A stretch of DNA of 64,000 bases, from contig OX336355.1 of the NCBI GenBank assembly GCA_946902875.1, positions 19,439,347 through 19,503,346 of the forward strand, read 5' to 3'. The translations under genes were made by a program, and so were the position numbers. Below, piece by piece: positions 20,225 through 32,310 of this stretch. This DNA comes from Nematopogon swammerdamellus (lineage: Eukaryota; Arthropoda; Insecta; Lepidoptera; Adelidae). Position 1 is the stretch's first letter. Each line of letters begins with the position of its first letter. The notes under the pieces are model-generated. The model saw nothing but the letters and a program-made list of their open reading frames with translations. It searched no databases and had not been told where the DNA came from.

Positions 20225-22149
20225 ACTATATTAGGAAACTTACACTCAAATGATGTGAGAAGCTCTTTTTTTAGTTTTTTGTTCCACGTAGACTCTAGGT
20301 CGAACAGAAAACTAAAAAAAAAACTATATAAATCTAAATCGTAGAGATCCTTTTCTCATGGTGTTACTCTCAAGATATACACTATTTATTTCAAATCGAC
20401 AATAATATCTAACTAATTAAGTAAAAGTCGTAGGTTTTTAGTTATCGGTGAGTTTTGTATCCTAGAAATGAAATCAGATCAAATGAAGGGCTTAATCCGG
20501 CAACCACACACCGCAAACTCCTTCTGGAAAGGACGGAAGGAATAGAGTACCCCGATTCGATCCAAAAAGCATTTACAGTAGAGCGACGAGTGTGCGAGTG
20601 TGCGAGGGGGGAAACGGCGACGAGGACGCACGCAGGCGGCGCCGGCGCAGCTTAGAAAGTTCCAATGAGTCGTGCCGTTGAAAAAGGAAATTGTCCGCGA
20701 CGCTTTCAGTCAACTTAACGTCGCGTCGAAAATTGGTAATGATTGTGCGACCTAGCACCGCCTGCATTACTGAGAGGAGAGAGGCCGAAGCTGTCAGTAG
20801 TATCAAACCAGTTTAGATAAAGACCGGCTAAAAATGTGTCTGTACCTATGTAGAGCTGATCCAAGAGCTGCCAAAAAAAAACGGACAATTTCAAAAGAAT
20901 TGTTTGTTAACACTAGGTATGTTGTTAGTACTAAATTTTACTCCAATAAAGGCACAACATTCACAGCCGAATGTTGATTATTTGAGGTTTAAAAGTGAAA
21001 CGAGCCTAAAACCAGCGCACGATTTGAGTCTGCCTACATGGACAAATCAGATGGAACAAATCTCATATAATTATAACGTTCACATTAAACCAAGTATGGC
21101 TTTATTTATTACTCGTATCTGCGACGTTACGACATGCGGTTCTTTTGATATTTCAAGTGACAGTACTTTTTTAACCGACTATGGCAGAGCCAAAAAGGAA
21201 GGGTAATGTGGTTGGCAGTCTATGTGGCTGGGTATGTACGGATGTTCCACCGTAACTGCTAAACTACTCATTCGATTTTGATGATTGTGGTGTCAATCGA
21301 TTTTTCTCTGCTCAATTTGTAATTTTTAGATTTTAGCACTGCATCGACAGCGCGCATCTTTGCATCGAAGCTACTACGGAAGCATCTCAATCGGTCCCTC
21401 AAGTCGTCAACATTGTTTGAAGAATATTTAGTCTTTATCGAATGTATTGTATTACATCTACAATGAACAATACATATTCGCTACTCGACTGTAACTTTAA
21501 GACAAACAAAGTCGAATCGCGGAATCATATTTTGTAAACGAGAATATTCTATAATCTTCAGCAAAACTTGATGCTAGCCTCCGTTTTCCCCATCACCATT
21601 TGGTGCATACTTAATTACTCTATAAACATTTTAATTAGCTTACAAAATTCACCCCAAAGTCCCCGAGACTATCGGCGAGCACGCCATGCGCCGCCGCCGC
21701 GCCGCCGCGCCGGGGACATACTCCCCCCAATCACAGCACGCGGTCGGTACACACAGCGCGCACGCGAGCTGCGACAGGGTGCTGCGCGGCAGAAAGCTGC
21801 GGACACAAACACCATTTCCCTTTCAATACCGATCACTATGATCATTGATTCCATGTAAGGATATCGAGAGTGCGGCGCTGTGACGGGCGCGCGCATTGTC
21901 GCACTCTAATGGACATGGGTTAACCAACCAGTGCCTCGATACGGTATCAAATCAATAAGTATGAGCAAACATTTACGAGCATAAACTTATTTTATTTTCA
22001 CATAGGTAGATCAGCTGTTGATTATTCACATGTCACATACATACCTACATATATGTGACAATTATGTTTCCAGTTATCAAATTCTATTATTTCGACCATA
22101 CACCCGGCCCCTATTAGAGATACATCTTACATAATATAATATCTATGAA
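20225..22149. other. no clear gene; hairpin, LINE tail fragment, GC-rich patch
   Basis: 20268-20325 holds a hairpin ('ttttttagttttttgtt' against 'aacagaaaactaaaaaa'). An open frame at 20904-21206 starts MLTLGMLLVLNFTPIKAQ; the opening is hydrophobic but I do not recognise the protein. 21170-21320 is a LINE-tail-like repeat ('aaccgactatggcagagcc'). 21665-21790 is GC-rich with GCC/GCG runs. Confidence 0.35.
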
Positions 22150-22396
22150 TACTATTAATAAATCTGTAAGGGATGGTAAGTTACTTTGTTTTATGAGATA
22201 TTGCGTTTGTAGACTCTATGTATGATACTAAAACTAAATTGACGATTTTTAGAAATCTTTTCTGTATGTATGTATGTTCCTCCATAACTCTTAAACCGAT
22301 CATCCGAATTCTATGATACTACAAGCACATTTTACTATACGGGACACAGGATAGGCTAAATAAAATTCACTTCCGGTTACGCTCAGCTAAGATGTG
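22150..22396 (+). repeat. ~245-bp interspersed repeat, copy 1
   Basis: From 'aagggatggtaagttac' to 'cacttccggttacgct' this is almost identical to 42173-42413 in the same orientation, including a (tatg) microsatellite core. It resembles microsatellite-linked repeats common in Lepidoptera. Confidence 0.75.
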
Positions 22397-23370
22397 GCTC
22401 TCACACAAACCGAATTGTTCAGTAGCGGCAGGCCTCACGCACTCTATGTACTTGCGCGCGCTAACTACCTACCGCCCGACGGGCCGCCGGCGGTCTATTT
22501 CAGTGGGAATTCGTCAGCCACGCGAAGTATACATAGACGCTCGCCCACGCAACTGCGCGCAGCTGCAAAGCAATAACCACTTTACACTCGATCGTTAAAG
22601 TACATTTTCGCACGCAGCGATTGGCGACGTGAACCAGTAGGCTATTAAAGCCTGAAGGTAGGAACACTTTCTATGGAGTGATTTATCTGTTACGAAGTAA
22701 CTATTAAGTAATCTGTGGTAGCGGGCTTACTTACTTTCTTCTTTTTAAATATGAATTTCAAGCGAGCGAAGCCGCGGGCAAAAGCTATACATCAATAAGA
22801 TAAGACTAAATAATTTCACACAAGAAGTCTTCACGCAGTCAGTTTAATTAAAGTATCGGTAGAGTTGCGGGGTGATCGCTCAAAATCTATTTATAATTTT
22901 TACGTCCAGATGTACGGGCTGGGCGTTGTCGATGAGTCAATCAGGCAGCACTTTAAATATATATATATAGAACGTTGTGCTACAATGTTCTATGTATATA
23001 TATATTTACTACAATGATTGTAGCAATACTTTCATAGTAAATATTTATATTAAACGGTAACAATAATTCAATAACGTTAAGTACTTCAATCGATGTTTGT
23101 GTTACTTGCGCGGGCGCAAGCGGAGATAGTGGTCGACTTTCTGCGCCGACTGGTTTCGATAAGAAATGAAATAGCATTGTGAGTGGCTTGCGGCTAGGAA
23201 ACGTTGCAGATGTGCATCGCTCGTCGCTGTTGGTTGATGCGTTGTGCGTCCAGCCGCCGCCGCCGCCGCAGTGCAGTCCGGCGGTGCAGGTGCAGTGTGG
23301 CTTCACAAGCTCGCACAACTTGCGAATAAGATGGCACAAACTGTAGGTACCTAGATCCCGCCGCCGCCAA
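22397..23370. other. no gene; repeat end and GC-rich patches
   Basis: 22750-22790 has the 'gcgagcgaagccgcgggca' end seen in the foldback at 3121. 22960-23005 is an AT-rich hairpin ('atatatagaac' against 'gttctatgtatata'). 22440-22560 and 23095-23300 are GC-rich; the open frames there on both strands look compositional. Confidence 0.4.
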
Positions 23371-23524
23371 GAGTATAATGCGCGGGGCGGATCTTGGCGT
23401 GTCGCCGCCGCAGCGGTTCGTCGGTGTTCTCCCTCGCACCCGCACCGTACTTGTATAGTTTATTCGCGTGGCGGGTCGCCCGCTGCGGCGACGACACGCC
23501 GAGATCCGTCCCGGGCACTATAAC
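23371..23524. mobile_element. 154-bp GC-rich inverted-repeat element
   Basis: 'ggcggatcttggcgtgtcg' near the left end is mirrored by 'cgacacgccgagatccgtc' near the right, and the outer ends 'agtataatgcgcgggg' and 'cccgggcactataac' also pair. The arms reach about 45 bp. Confidence 0.65.
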
Positions 23525-23529
23525 TGACG

Positions 23530-24065
23530 CTTTCTAATCCGAAAAAGCCTGTCAAGTGCGAACGTTGTTAACACATAGGGTTCCGTAGCCATTTCCTTGT
23601 TGAACGCACAGCGAGTGTGCGCAACGATGCCCCGCCGCGCCGCGTGTCGCCTGCCTGATACCGTGGTGGGTCCAGCCAGGCGCTCGCACTTTTTAGGGTT
23701 CCGTACCTCAAACGGATAGGATTTTTTTGTTGTCCATCCGTTCTTCTGTCCGTCTGTCAAGACCCTTTTTCTCAGGAACGGCTAGAGGCATCAACATGTA
23801 TTAATTTTATTTACTTATTAATTTAAATAATACTGTCGACTGTACCATTGGTCCCTCGGCACAGACAGCCCATGTTGGTTTACATAAAAACAAAATAATA
23901 AAAACCGACTGCGCGTCCGACTCGCACTTGGCCGGTTTATGTAGATTGGTTGAGCTTCAAGTTACCGGGTCATCACCTCGGACAGTTGCTCAGTATGACA
24001 GACGGACGGACGGTCAGACATCTGAGCGATGTTAGCAGCCAGCATAGCTGCTCACGGAACCCTAG
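23530..24065 (-). repeat. cluster of interspersed repeat fragments
   Basis: 23575-23780 is a reverse copy of the 'gttccgta / gacggacgg' type repeat ('tagggttccgtacctcaaa'). 23830-23889 matches the LINE 3' end at 13567-13628 in forward orientation ('attggtccctcggcacaga', 'ttggtttacataaaaa'). 23895-24065 holds 'cgcacttggccggttt' and 'gacggacggacgg', again of the first type. Confidence 0.55.
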
Positions 24066-24319
24066 ACATGGCACCGCTAATGAATATGGTGATGATAGCG
24101 CGGCGCTACGCTAGTGAGCGCTGGTGCTCCGCTAACAAACGATATTGTATTGTATCGGGTCTCGCTCGCCTCCTCCGCTCTAACTGGATAGAGTGGATCG
24201 TATCGGTTCGGGAGATCGTATCGAGACTGCAGGCAGTACCTACTCGTTATGCTAATTATTGTCGAAGCCTTTCTCGATACTTGCTCGTTGGACGATCGCA
24301 GATGTCTACAGACAGGACG

Positions 24320-24545
24320 GACAAGGTTGGCTTCATCACCTACAACATCCGAGATGAGCCATGTCAGTGCTTCCCTTCGGTTGTGCGTGTGTGACGCAAA
24401 ACAACAACTATGCCGTTTCGACCGACCTTGCATTCAGTGCGGTTACTTACAGTTTTACGTGGAATCCGAACGAATATCACTATCCAGTAGTGGTCGAACG
24501 GTCATCCATCCAGGTTCTGTCTGACCGCGCCCGCGCACATCTTGT
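24320..24545 (-). mobile_element. SINE-A, diverged copy with internal losses
   Basis: The minus strand shows body segments equivalent to 'aagcactgacatggc', 'gtaaaactgtag' and the 5S-like region near 24490-24530 (plus-strand 'tcatccatccaggttctgt' against 'tcacccatccaagtactga' at 56030). Clearly older than the copies at 10011 and 28302. Confidence 0.6.
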
Positions 24546-24639
24546 GCATATCTGAAGGTGTGATTGTGCCTCAAATGATTCGTCTAGTTAGGACTAAATG
24601 ATGCTACGTAACATTGGAAATTAACAATACTAGATGGTG

Positions 24640-24850
24640 GTAGGCTCAAATGTAGCCGACTGGATTGATACCACTGTGCTGGACGTAAAATTGCAGCGCA
24701 GCAACGTCGGCTGTGTTCTCTAGTCCAGTACATAAAGCCAGCAATCCGATGACAAGTCTCCGGTGTGCCACCTCGGACTTGATATTGGCTGCTCGGAGCA
24801 TGTGCTCTGGCTCTGACCCCTCTGACTCAGCGGGATTACATAAAAACAAT
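24640..24850 (+). mobile_element. SINE-B, 3' part
   Basis: Matches the body of the copy at 46384: 'ggtggtaggctcaaatgta', 'ttgataccactgtgctgg', then 'gtgttctctagtccagtac' and the tail 'gcgggattacataaaaac'. It supplies the uninterrupted version of the site where a hAT sits at 31898. Confidence 0.7.
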
Positions 24851-25119
24851 TATATTACAACAGCACTTTTTGAAGTCGAAGCTCAGAATAAAAGTGAAAC
24901 TCATCCCATTCAATTGGTCCTTTCAATTTCACGCAGGGCATGCGCAGAGCAACACTATGGGCGCGCGTGTAGTGCGCACCGACCGGCCGACACGCCCCGC
25001 CAGCCTCAAGTTCACCGCGCATCACATATTCCTTTAATTATAAGGTTACGTTGAGTACTCTGTACCTGTCTGTAGGAGAGATTTAAGGCCACGCTGCACT
25101 GCACTGCACACTGCTAGGG

Positions 25120-25529
25120 TAGGGTTGCCATTCGCCCCGGCACACCGGGACTTGCTTGTCACCAGTTTAGAATCTCAGTCCCGGCCGTCCCGCCTGACCA
25201 CCAAATGTCCCGGTCGGGAACCAAAAGACACTGTTAGTTTTATCCATACTAATATTATAAATTCGAAAGTAACTCTGTTGTCTGTCTGTTACCTTTCACG
25301 CCTAAACCGCTGAACAGATTTCGATAAAATTTTGCACGGAGATAATGATAATCGATGAAGGAGATGGATTACATCCTGAGAAAGATTAAATGTAAAAGAT
25401 ACCTATCATCTAAAATGTAATTTAATATTCATAGAACAGGTGCTGCATTTCCCCGCTCAAAGACAACCAACTTTTCTTAGGTTTTGATATAGTGTCCCGG
25501 TCAGTACCTGTACCTTTATGGCAACCCTA
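25120..25529. mobile_element. hAT-type MITE with 8-bp target duplication
   Basis: The ends 'tagggttgccat' and 'atggcaaccct' plus a are inverted repeats, flanked by the exact 8-bp duplication TGCTAGGG (25112-25119 and 25530-25537), the hAT signature. Inside, 25240-25420 is a common repeat ('ctaatattataaattcgaaa', 'taaaccgctgaacagattt'), so the element has been invaded or carries a passenger. Confidence 0.85.
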
Positions 25530-25537
25530 TGCTAGGG

Positions 25538-25760
25538 GAATCGACAATAACTTTATTGTCTGCTTTATCGCTGGCATGGCACCTCACTCAGTGTGGCGTT
25601 GTTGCGAGAAGTGGTCGGTCAAGGATGCGCTTTTTGGCTGGTCTCAGTGCATTGCAAGCACCGAGCACACATTTCTCGGTGCTTGGTGAATGCAAGCGTC
25701 CAGCCACAGCATGCTGTGGTCCAGCTGTTACGGTAGAGTTTTACGTACTTAGTGGCGTTT
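25538..25760 (+). repeat. LINE 3' UTR fragment
   Basis: 'ctggcatggcacctcactc' followed by 'agtgtggcg' parallels 13517-13550 in the LINE remnant at 12560. No coding remains. Confidence 0.5.
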
Positions 25761-26394
25761 AAAAATGGAATCCAATATCCGTGATTTATTAAATGAAATG
25801 ATCTTTGAAGAGAACGTCTTTAAGAAAAAGTTAAATTACAAATTATTTACAAAAAAAACCTTAAAAAGTTTAAAAATATTTTAGCTTGTTTAATGAAAGG
25901 CGTCGGCGGACAGAGTTTAATGTTGTTTACTCAGCAGTCGCTCGACGCGTTTAATTAAGTAAGCAGACATGATTTTTTACTTTTTAAGGGTTGCTGATGT
26001 GTCGAGGTTTCAAGCTTTCTAAGAGACGTAATTTGAACTTATAATAATTTTGTAAAGTTAGGTTAGGTTGGGTTACAAGTACCTACACATGTTTTGTAAT
26101 AATTTCCGTTTATTTACTTCAAGACGACGAGTGAAAGTAATACATTTCCATTTTACAGCAGAGATCCCTGCACCAATTAGGAAAAGTGTCGATGATGTTC
26201 GAACCGGCTGACCTAATCTTCATCAAACATAGCTAAGAACCATCCAGGTTAAACCAGCTTTCTAATAAGAAAACCGCATCCAAATCGGCCCATCCGTTTG
26301 GGAGCTACGACGATGACACAGAAAGACACAGACAGATGGAGGCGTCAAACTTATAACAACGCTCTTTTTCCCTCCCCTTCCCACCTCCGTACAA
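25761..26394. other. no recognised feature
   Basis: AT-rich single-copy-looking sequence to about 26160; then 'aagaaaaccgcatccaaatc' type text (26260-26340) typical of repeat tails. Confidence 0.35.
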
Positions 26395-26640
26395 CGCGCA
26401 CTGAACACGGATTGGATGCGTACCAATCGGTTCAGCAGATGCTTCCTCCACAGAACCCGTAAACTATGGAACGCTCTCCCTGCACATATATTTCCCCCAA
26501 GTACAGTCTCGGGTCCTTCAAGAGAGGCGTGAATGGGCACCTGTCAGTCCGGCATGGCATTCGCAGCCCCCGCATGCGACCTAATGTCCATGGGCGTCGC
26601 TAGACACCTTATGGGTGGCTTGGCGCCACACGATTACGCG
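26395..26640 (-). repeat. interspersed repeat ('cgtgaaggaacccgag' type), copy 2
   Basis: The minus strand carries 'cacgcctctcttgaaggac', 'gactgtacttgggggaaat' and 'gtgcagggagagcgttcc', the best preserved version of this family in the window. Confidence 0.65.
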
Positions 26641-27372
26641 ATTACTAAGCTTAAAAACTTTACTAAAAAAATGCTATAACAATCAGTTGTAACTATCTAT
26701 CTATAGATGTGCCTAGCTAGCCAGAGTGGCAAGTTGCCACTCTGGCAAAATGTGACATAGGTACTTGTATTGATTGCCTTATTATCAAATCAAATCAAAT
26801 CAAAACTTATTTATTGTACCAAAACAAGATTTTTCGTATACAATTTTCTTATATCTAACATATAATTACTTAAAAGCTACTTATCTGCACCAATTTACAG
26901 AAGAAACAGTAGGTACTTGAAGTTAGATACAGAAGAAAATACAGTAGGGCGAAAACATACCTTGTTGTGTTCACTTCTTTTGTACACTTGTGCCTAAACT
27001 GGCCTAATTGGCCGTCTTATAGGCATTCGTCATTTTACCATTTTAAAATCTAAGATCTAAAATCAACTTCTTCTTTTATCATTATCAAACTTACATATGA
27101 GTATGTGTGCGCGCGTGTGTGTGTGAGGGTGTGTGTGTGTGTGAGCGCGCCCGCGCGCGCGCGTCTGAGGGTGTGTGTGTGTGTAGATAGTAAGAAGTGA
27201 TGTGATGGGACAAAAAAGAGTTCACATTCAGTCAGAGAATGCTTAATGTCTGAACAGATAGCACTATCGGTCTGGTTTCCCATGAAAACCAAGTACATAT
27301 TTATTTATATTAGAATATTAAAATTTATACGTTTTTTTTTCTACTCAGAATATTTGAATATATAGGGGGGAG

Positions 27373-27403
<31 letters not shown>

Positions 27404-27870
27404 AGAATATTAGGTATATATTAGAAAATATTTGAGTTTGTTCTTTATTGAATTTTTTTATTTTATTTCTTATTTTATTTTATTTTCTACACCATAAATA
27501 TACTATAATTAATTAATACTATAAGAAGTGTGTTTTACTTATATAGAATATAGTGTTGTTGTATTTGATACACTTGAAGAAATATTTAATTACATTATAT
27601 TTTTAATTTGTCTATATATATATATATATATTTTATTTATGTAACTTTATTTATTTAATTATTTATTTTATTTATATATCATCTCATTATAGATAGTAGG
27701 GCCTCTGCATCTATATATTTTATATTCAATAACCAATCATAGACTATTTTTCTACATATAAGTGTATATAAGTGTTCATAATTAAGTTAGGTTGACTGGC
27801 AGAGATTGCCTTAGGTAATAAGTCCGCCTTTTGTACAATTTTGTATTGGAAAGCAATAAGGTATATTATA
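26641..27870. other. palindrome, GT/GC microsatellite, low-complexity AT and LINE tail
   Basis: 26723-26747 is a perfect palindrome 'ccagagtggcaag' with its mirror. 26785-26900 looks like a retroelement tail ('caaatcaaatcaaatcaa'). 27105-27185 alternates purine and pyrimidine (GT and GC repeats). 27372-27400 is a run of about 28 A. 27600-27690 is TA-rich. 27789-27870 matches the common LINE ending 'gtaataagtccgcc' and 'attgtattggaaa'-like text. Confidence 0.55.
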
Positions 27871-28301
27871 TTCTATTGTATTGCCCGGCGTGCCGCGCCT
27901 TCCTTAGAACAGTTGGAGGCAGCCACCAACTCACCACATCGCGTCGTCCAGGTACCCACGCGGCTAACAACGCTCTCGTGCCAGCTTGCTCTGCCTCGGG
28001 CCGGTTTAACAACCTCATTACCACGAGATAAGATACTAGTGTCGTATTATAAACCAAATTTGCTTACTCGAAATGTGTGCCGTGGACATAATGAAGAGTT
28101 TATCTCGGAGCGAGTACATACTATTACTATACCAGGCTGGGCAAAGTGTGTCGCGCGCGGCTCTCTAGTCTCTACACTCGCGGGTTCAACCGGTGCGGCG
28201 GCGGCGGCCAACGAAAGGGAAACTACTAACTGGACTGAGAATGTAGACATTAAAATTGCAATAATACCAACTTCGGATTAACATTTTGTCACACACATTT
28301 G
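27871..28301. other. GC-richer segment, no supported gene
   Basis: A frame is open for 146 codons from 27841 to 28281 in the plus direction, with other open frames on the opposite strand. The translation has no domain I recognise, contains an alanine run from a (gcg) repeat at 28194-28210, and starts inside a LINE tail. I do not support it as a gene. Confidence 0.35.
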
Positions 28302-28672
28302 TCAGCCTCGATAGCTCAGTGGTGCAGACAGTCAACTGTCGCTATTGAATGTTAAGCAACGCTGGGTGCGGCCAATACTTGGATGGGTGACCGCTGACCG
28401 TTGGAGGCTGACCGAGGTTCGGATTCCTCGTAAAACTGTAGGTCCCTTCCCTCCTAATTTTACTTGGTGGTAGGGTTGGTACCACCGCACTGAATGAAAC
28501 GTCGGTCGAAACGGCTATGTAAATAGTTTGTGTTTTCCGACCAGTTCAGTGTAGCCGGCACGATCAAAAGGAGAAGCACTGACATGGCACCTAGTTCACC
28601 CGGTGTTATAGGCTGACATCACGGACGTTTTAGGTGATGTAGCCGACAGTGTCAGTTTCCATAAAAAAAAAA
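28302..28672 (+). mobile_element. SINE-A full-length copy with chimeric tRNA/5S head
   Basis: Nearly identical to the copy at 10011 through the head: A box 'tagctcagtgg' (28312), 5S-like 'gttaagcaacg' (28351) and 'cttggatgggtgaccgc' (28378), B box 'ggttcggattcc'. It lacks the 'tttaacccgcccggg' insertion seen at 10188 and ends in 'gtttccataaaaaaaaaa'. The flank beyond the tail differs from that of the copies at 8555 and 10011. Confidence 0.85.
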
Positions 28673-30147
28673 TACAGTTGAGATCATTCCGCAACGTACA
28701 CCTTGCTTGTTACGTTGAACGTGCCTGATACAGGATTCGCTTACAAGGTTGCTTAGAGAATGAAACCAATGACTGCGGGTCGCGGACCGCGGCGGTATGT
28801 TTGTCTTGCATTTCGACAAGTCTTGTTAGAGCTGAGCAGCGAATTAATTTGTACCTAGTGCACTTCAACGATGTTTGTGCAGTTAGCGCTGACCTACGAG
28901 TAGGCGTAACGCATCAAATATTCCGCCGGAAAAGTATAACCTTTGTATTGTTTGGTATTCACAGTTATCAAAGACTTTGAATACGTAGCCTGTTTTATAA
29001 TTCCTGAGCTCTGAATCGTCTCGTGTCTGTCTCGTCTCTGCCTACTTATTAGTAGGTCTCATGAAACTGTACTGGGAGTTCATTTATCGCAATGCCCAAT
29101 GGATTCGCTGAACGAAGTTAATGAGAATATGGAAATCAGGTTAGGTTTAGCGAGATGGATGGAGATGATCGGGAGAGGTCGCAGGCTTGTAGCGGAATGC
29201 GAAGCATAGCAGACAATAGGTCTTATACATACACATACAAACCTCGCACGCTGTATCCCGACAATGGAGTAAGGAGAGTAATCGGTGTTGTTCTGCATGT
29301 ATTCTGGTAAATTGCAGCACAACACCGACCACCACCTTTATCAAAGTATTAGGACAAGATAGGTGATGTAGACAACCGTGAGTTTCCTTAAAAAAATATT
29401 GCTATCGCAGCGGTAAGGGAATGCACGAAGCTTACTAACCTACTGCATTACTCGATGATTGAAGGACTGTGCCAAGATGAGAGGCAGCTATACTGTCACC
29501 CTTTTTAGCACGGCATCTAATCCTTGTAACCAGCACCAGGTCTGTGCGATGAAGATGCCCTCACCCTCTCCATCGCACGGACCAGGAAGGAAGGGGCAAA
29601 CCAGTAGTGGCTTCCACAAGGTCAACTTTGTGAAACAAAAAAAATAAAAAATAAGCTCCCCAAAGATAGAACTAAGGCTTCCTCAATTTCGGGAGCAGCA
29701 AGGACTGGCAAAAGTTGACGGACACACATGAGAAGCATTACCAAATGCCTTTAGAAACATGTGGCATAGCATAAAGACTGGACATACTCATATTCTCAAA
29801 GGCGACAAAGCATGTACTCCATAGTGAAATAATAATACGTCTATGATGTACTCCCTCAGTACTTGTTCAAGTTAAAGTTCCGTCCAGGAAACTAACATAC
29901 CGCATATAGACCACAACTTCAAAGGTGTAACTTAGTAGAAAATATAGTAGGTAGGTAGTTGGATAGTGAGAAACGGATTCTCTGAAAGTCATCTTTTCTC
30001 TGTGGAAGTCGGATCAAGAAGACTACCAGCGAAGTCGCTCTAGAGTATCTTCAAGAATCTAGGCCTGCCAAGATCGAAGCTAAGTTCATAAAATATATTG
30101 TTTTGTCCGCGGGAAGTCGAAAACTTTACTGCGGACAAGACTTAAAA
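28673..30147. other. no gene; scattered repeat fragments
   Basis: 29226-29345 relates to the 'tgcagcacaacaccgacc' repeat seen at 18730-18810 (reverse) and 39890-39925. 29505-29650 ends in an A-rich run ('gtgaaacaaaaaaaataaa') and may be a retroposed tail. 30085-30130 has 'tgtccgcgggaagtcg' with a mirror 'ctgcggaca'. Nothing coding is recognised. Confidence 0.4.
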
Positions 30148-30392
30148 AAAAAATTACTAAAAAACACTGTGAAATAAAAAACTATTTAAAAAAATATAAA
30201 AACCGCCTTCAAAAATGTATGAAATAAAAAAAAATTTAACCCTAGAGTTGGACGCGGTCGTTTTTTTTTTGCTTGCTTTAGCACTGCCTGCAACTCTAGG
30301 GTTCGTTTTTTTTTATTTCATACATTTTTGAAGGCGGTTTTTATATTTTTTTAAATAGTTTTTTATTTCACAGTGTTTTTAGTAATTTTTTC
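30148..30392. mobile_element. foldback element with GAAGGCGGT boxes, copy 2
   Basis: 'aaaaacactgtgaaataaa' left is mirrored by 'tttatttcacagtgttttt' right; inside are 'accgccttcaaaaatgtat' and 'atacatttttgaaggcggt', with a shorter inner pair around 'accctagagttg' and 'caactctagggt'. Same family as 9544. Confidence 0.75.
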
Positions 30393-30759
30393 CTATTAAT
30401 GTACTCGGCGGAATCTGCCTCGCTTTTCAATCCGATCTTGACCAAATTGAAATGGGACCACACGGTAAGCACCAGTTTTCAAATAAAAAAAGAATCATCA
30501 AAATCGGTTCACCCAGTCGAAAGTTCTGAGGGGACAAAACCTCCTCCTTTTTTTTAAAGTCGGTTAAAAGGAGGACTGTCCGCAGTAAAAGCGGACACCT
30601 GGCAACCCTGAATCCAACCCTGCACATGCGCGAACTAACCCCACCATTTTCGCCGAGCGCCATTAACTCGTGCCGGTAGCTGTAGCTGGCATGGATACCG
30701 AGCTGTGCGTGGCGCAAGCGTTCGTGTCCGGTCGGCGTGTATCAATGAGTAGGAGAAAT
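30393..30759. repeat. shared tail of the foldback family and unassigned sequence
   Basis: 30393-30470 repeats the tail at 9910-10010 ('taatgtactcggc', 'caatccgatcttgacc'). 30480-30600 reads 'atcaaaatcggttcaccca' and ends near 'aaagtcggttaaaa', a common lepidopteran repeat end. 30598 has an unpaired 'ggcaaccctg'. The remainder to 30759 is unassigned. Confidence 0.45.
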
Positions 30760-30955
30760 GTAATGTATGTGCATACCTTCACCGGCTGCTCCGCCGTTCG
30801 GAACTGGTGTAAAGTTGTAGGTCCCTTCCCTTGCCCCTTACTAGGTGGTAGGCTCAAATTGTAGCTGACTGGGTTGATACCACTGTACTGGATTTAAGAT
30901 GGCCGCATAGCAGCCTCGACGGGTGTGGCTTTATACTGGCCGCCGAGGTCGCAAA
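30760..30955 (+). mobile_element. SINE-B, partial copy
   Basis: Body text 'gttgtaggtcccttccctt', 'actaggtggtaggctcaaa', 'ttgataccactgtactgg' and 'gatggccgcatagcagcct' matches the copy at 46384. The tRNA-like head is degraded or absent. Confidence 0.7.
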
Positions 30956-31867
30956 TTGCTGGTAAGCTTAATGTGTAGGATGAGTTAAGGCACATAGTAA
31001 CGCCAGCGGTGTAGTGCATCGATCGTTTGCACATAATATTGCAGCATCTTTTTCATAAGGGGTTTTTTCATAAATTGTGATCCTTCGCATTAGAACTTTG
31101 AAAAGCGTGTGATAGTTAGATATAACAAATGGCGTCATTTTGCTATAAAAATTCCATTCAAATTCTCTTTAGTTTCTGAGATCAAGTCCTCAAAGTTCAC
31201 GGGGAAGAAAAAATCTACATTTGGTTTACCGTATTGTTTTGTATATAAAATGAAAAAAAATCTAGAACCAAAAGTGTGTGATCGATAGACAAAGAATTGT
31301 TTTATACTTTGCAGTAGTTTTTAGCCTTTAGATTGGTCTAGTTATTATCACGGGCTACTTTTCAAAAATCCACATGTAACGTTACTACCTACCTTAAAAG
31401 ATGATTTATAGTGAAATGATTTTTTTGCCGGAGATGCATAATTTGGGAGAAAAAAACAATTGTAAGATACAGATTTTCCATACAAAATTAATTTTCCATA
31501 CATAATTAAAACTTTTTGTTTTAATCACCAAATCATTGATATTGAATAGAAATGTAAGAAAAAACAACATGGGCTGCCTCAACATTAGATTAGGATTAAT
31601 TTAAATTAACCCTGGTAATTTTCTTTAACCACCAAAACATTTACCCAACCTACCCCCCTTCTCATCTGCTCCCATCTTCTAAGCATTATAATATTAAAAA
31701 AAATACACAAAAACTAATTTTAATACAAAATATTTTTTTCGTACAAAAAACACCCCTCCTCCCTTCCCCTCACCCCTCCGGCCGAGGGGGTGGGGGTAAT
31801 CAATACTCGCCCCCGCCCCCCCCCCCCCCTCCCTCACCCTTCCCCATGGCTCCCCAGTGTAAAGCCA
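30956..31867. other. no recognised feature; C/G-rich runs
   Basis: AT-rich to 31740, then C-rich and G-rich tracts (31745-31850, including about 14 consecutive C near 31815). Nothing coding. Confidence 0.4.
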
Positions 31868-32017
31868 ACCCCGCCTCGACTGTGTTATCCTCTAGTCCAG
31901 TGGTTCTTAACCGGTGGTCCGCGGACCAGGAAGCTCCCGAAGTGGTCCGCAAAGCCATCCTAAAAATATTAAATAAGTGACAAGTCAACAAAAGGACGCG
32001 CGGGGAGAGTTTTATTT

Positions 32018-32214
32018 TATTTTTTTTTTTTTTATGAAAACTGACACGGTTGGCTACATCACCTACAACGTCCGTGATGCCAGCCCATAACACCGGGTGA
32101 ACTAGGAGCCATGTCAGTGCTTCCCCCTTTGATCGTGCCGGCTACACTGAACTGATCGGAAAACACAAACTATTTACATAGCCGTTTGGACCGACGTTTC
32201 ATTCAGTGCGGTGC
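32018..32214 (-). mobile_element. SINE-A 3' fragment nested in the hAT element
   Basis: A T-run (the tail) is followed by 'gacacggttggctacatca', 'ataacaccgggtgaactag' and 'ccgacgtttcattcagtgcg'. It stops at 'gtgcggacaag', before the head. Confidence 0.8.
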
Positions 32215-32310
32215 GGACAAGTGAGTGAGAGCCAGTCAAGTCAGTGTGACCAGTTGGGTCTTGTTAAATGTTACCTGAAATTGATAAAAAAATGTTGTCA
32301 AAAACATTAA

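Noticed and set aside
20904..21206. 100-residue frame with hydrophobic start, possible secreted protein
   Set aside because: The first 20 residues are only weakly signal-like, no family is recognised and the end overlaps a repeat tail; kept only as a note.
27841..28281. 146-codon open frame
   Set aside because: Starts inside a LINE tail, has no recognised domain, and competing open frames lie on the other strand over a GC-rich segment.
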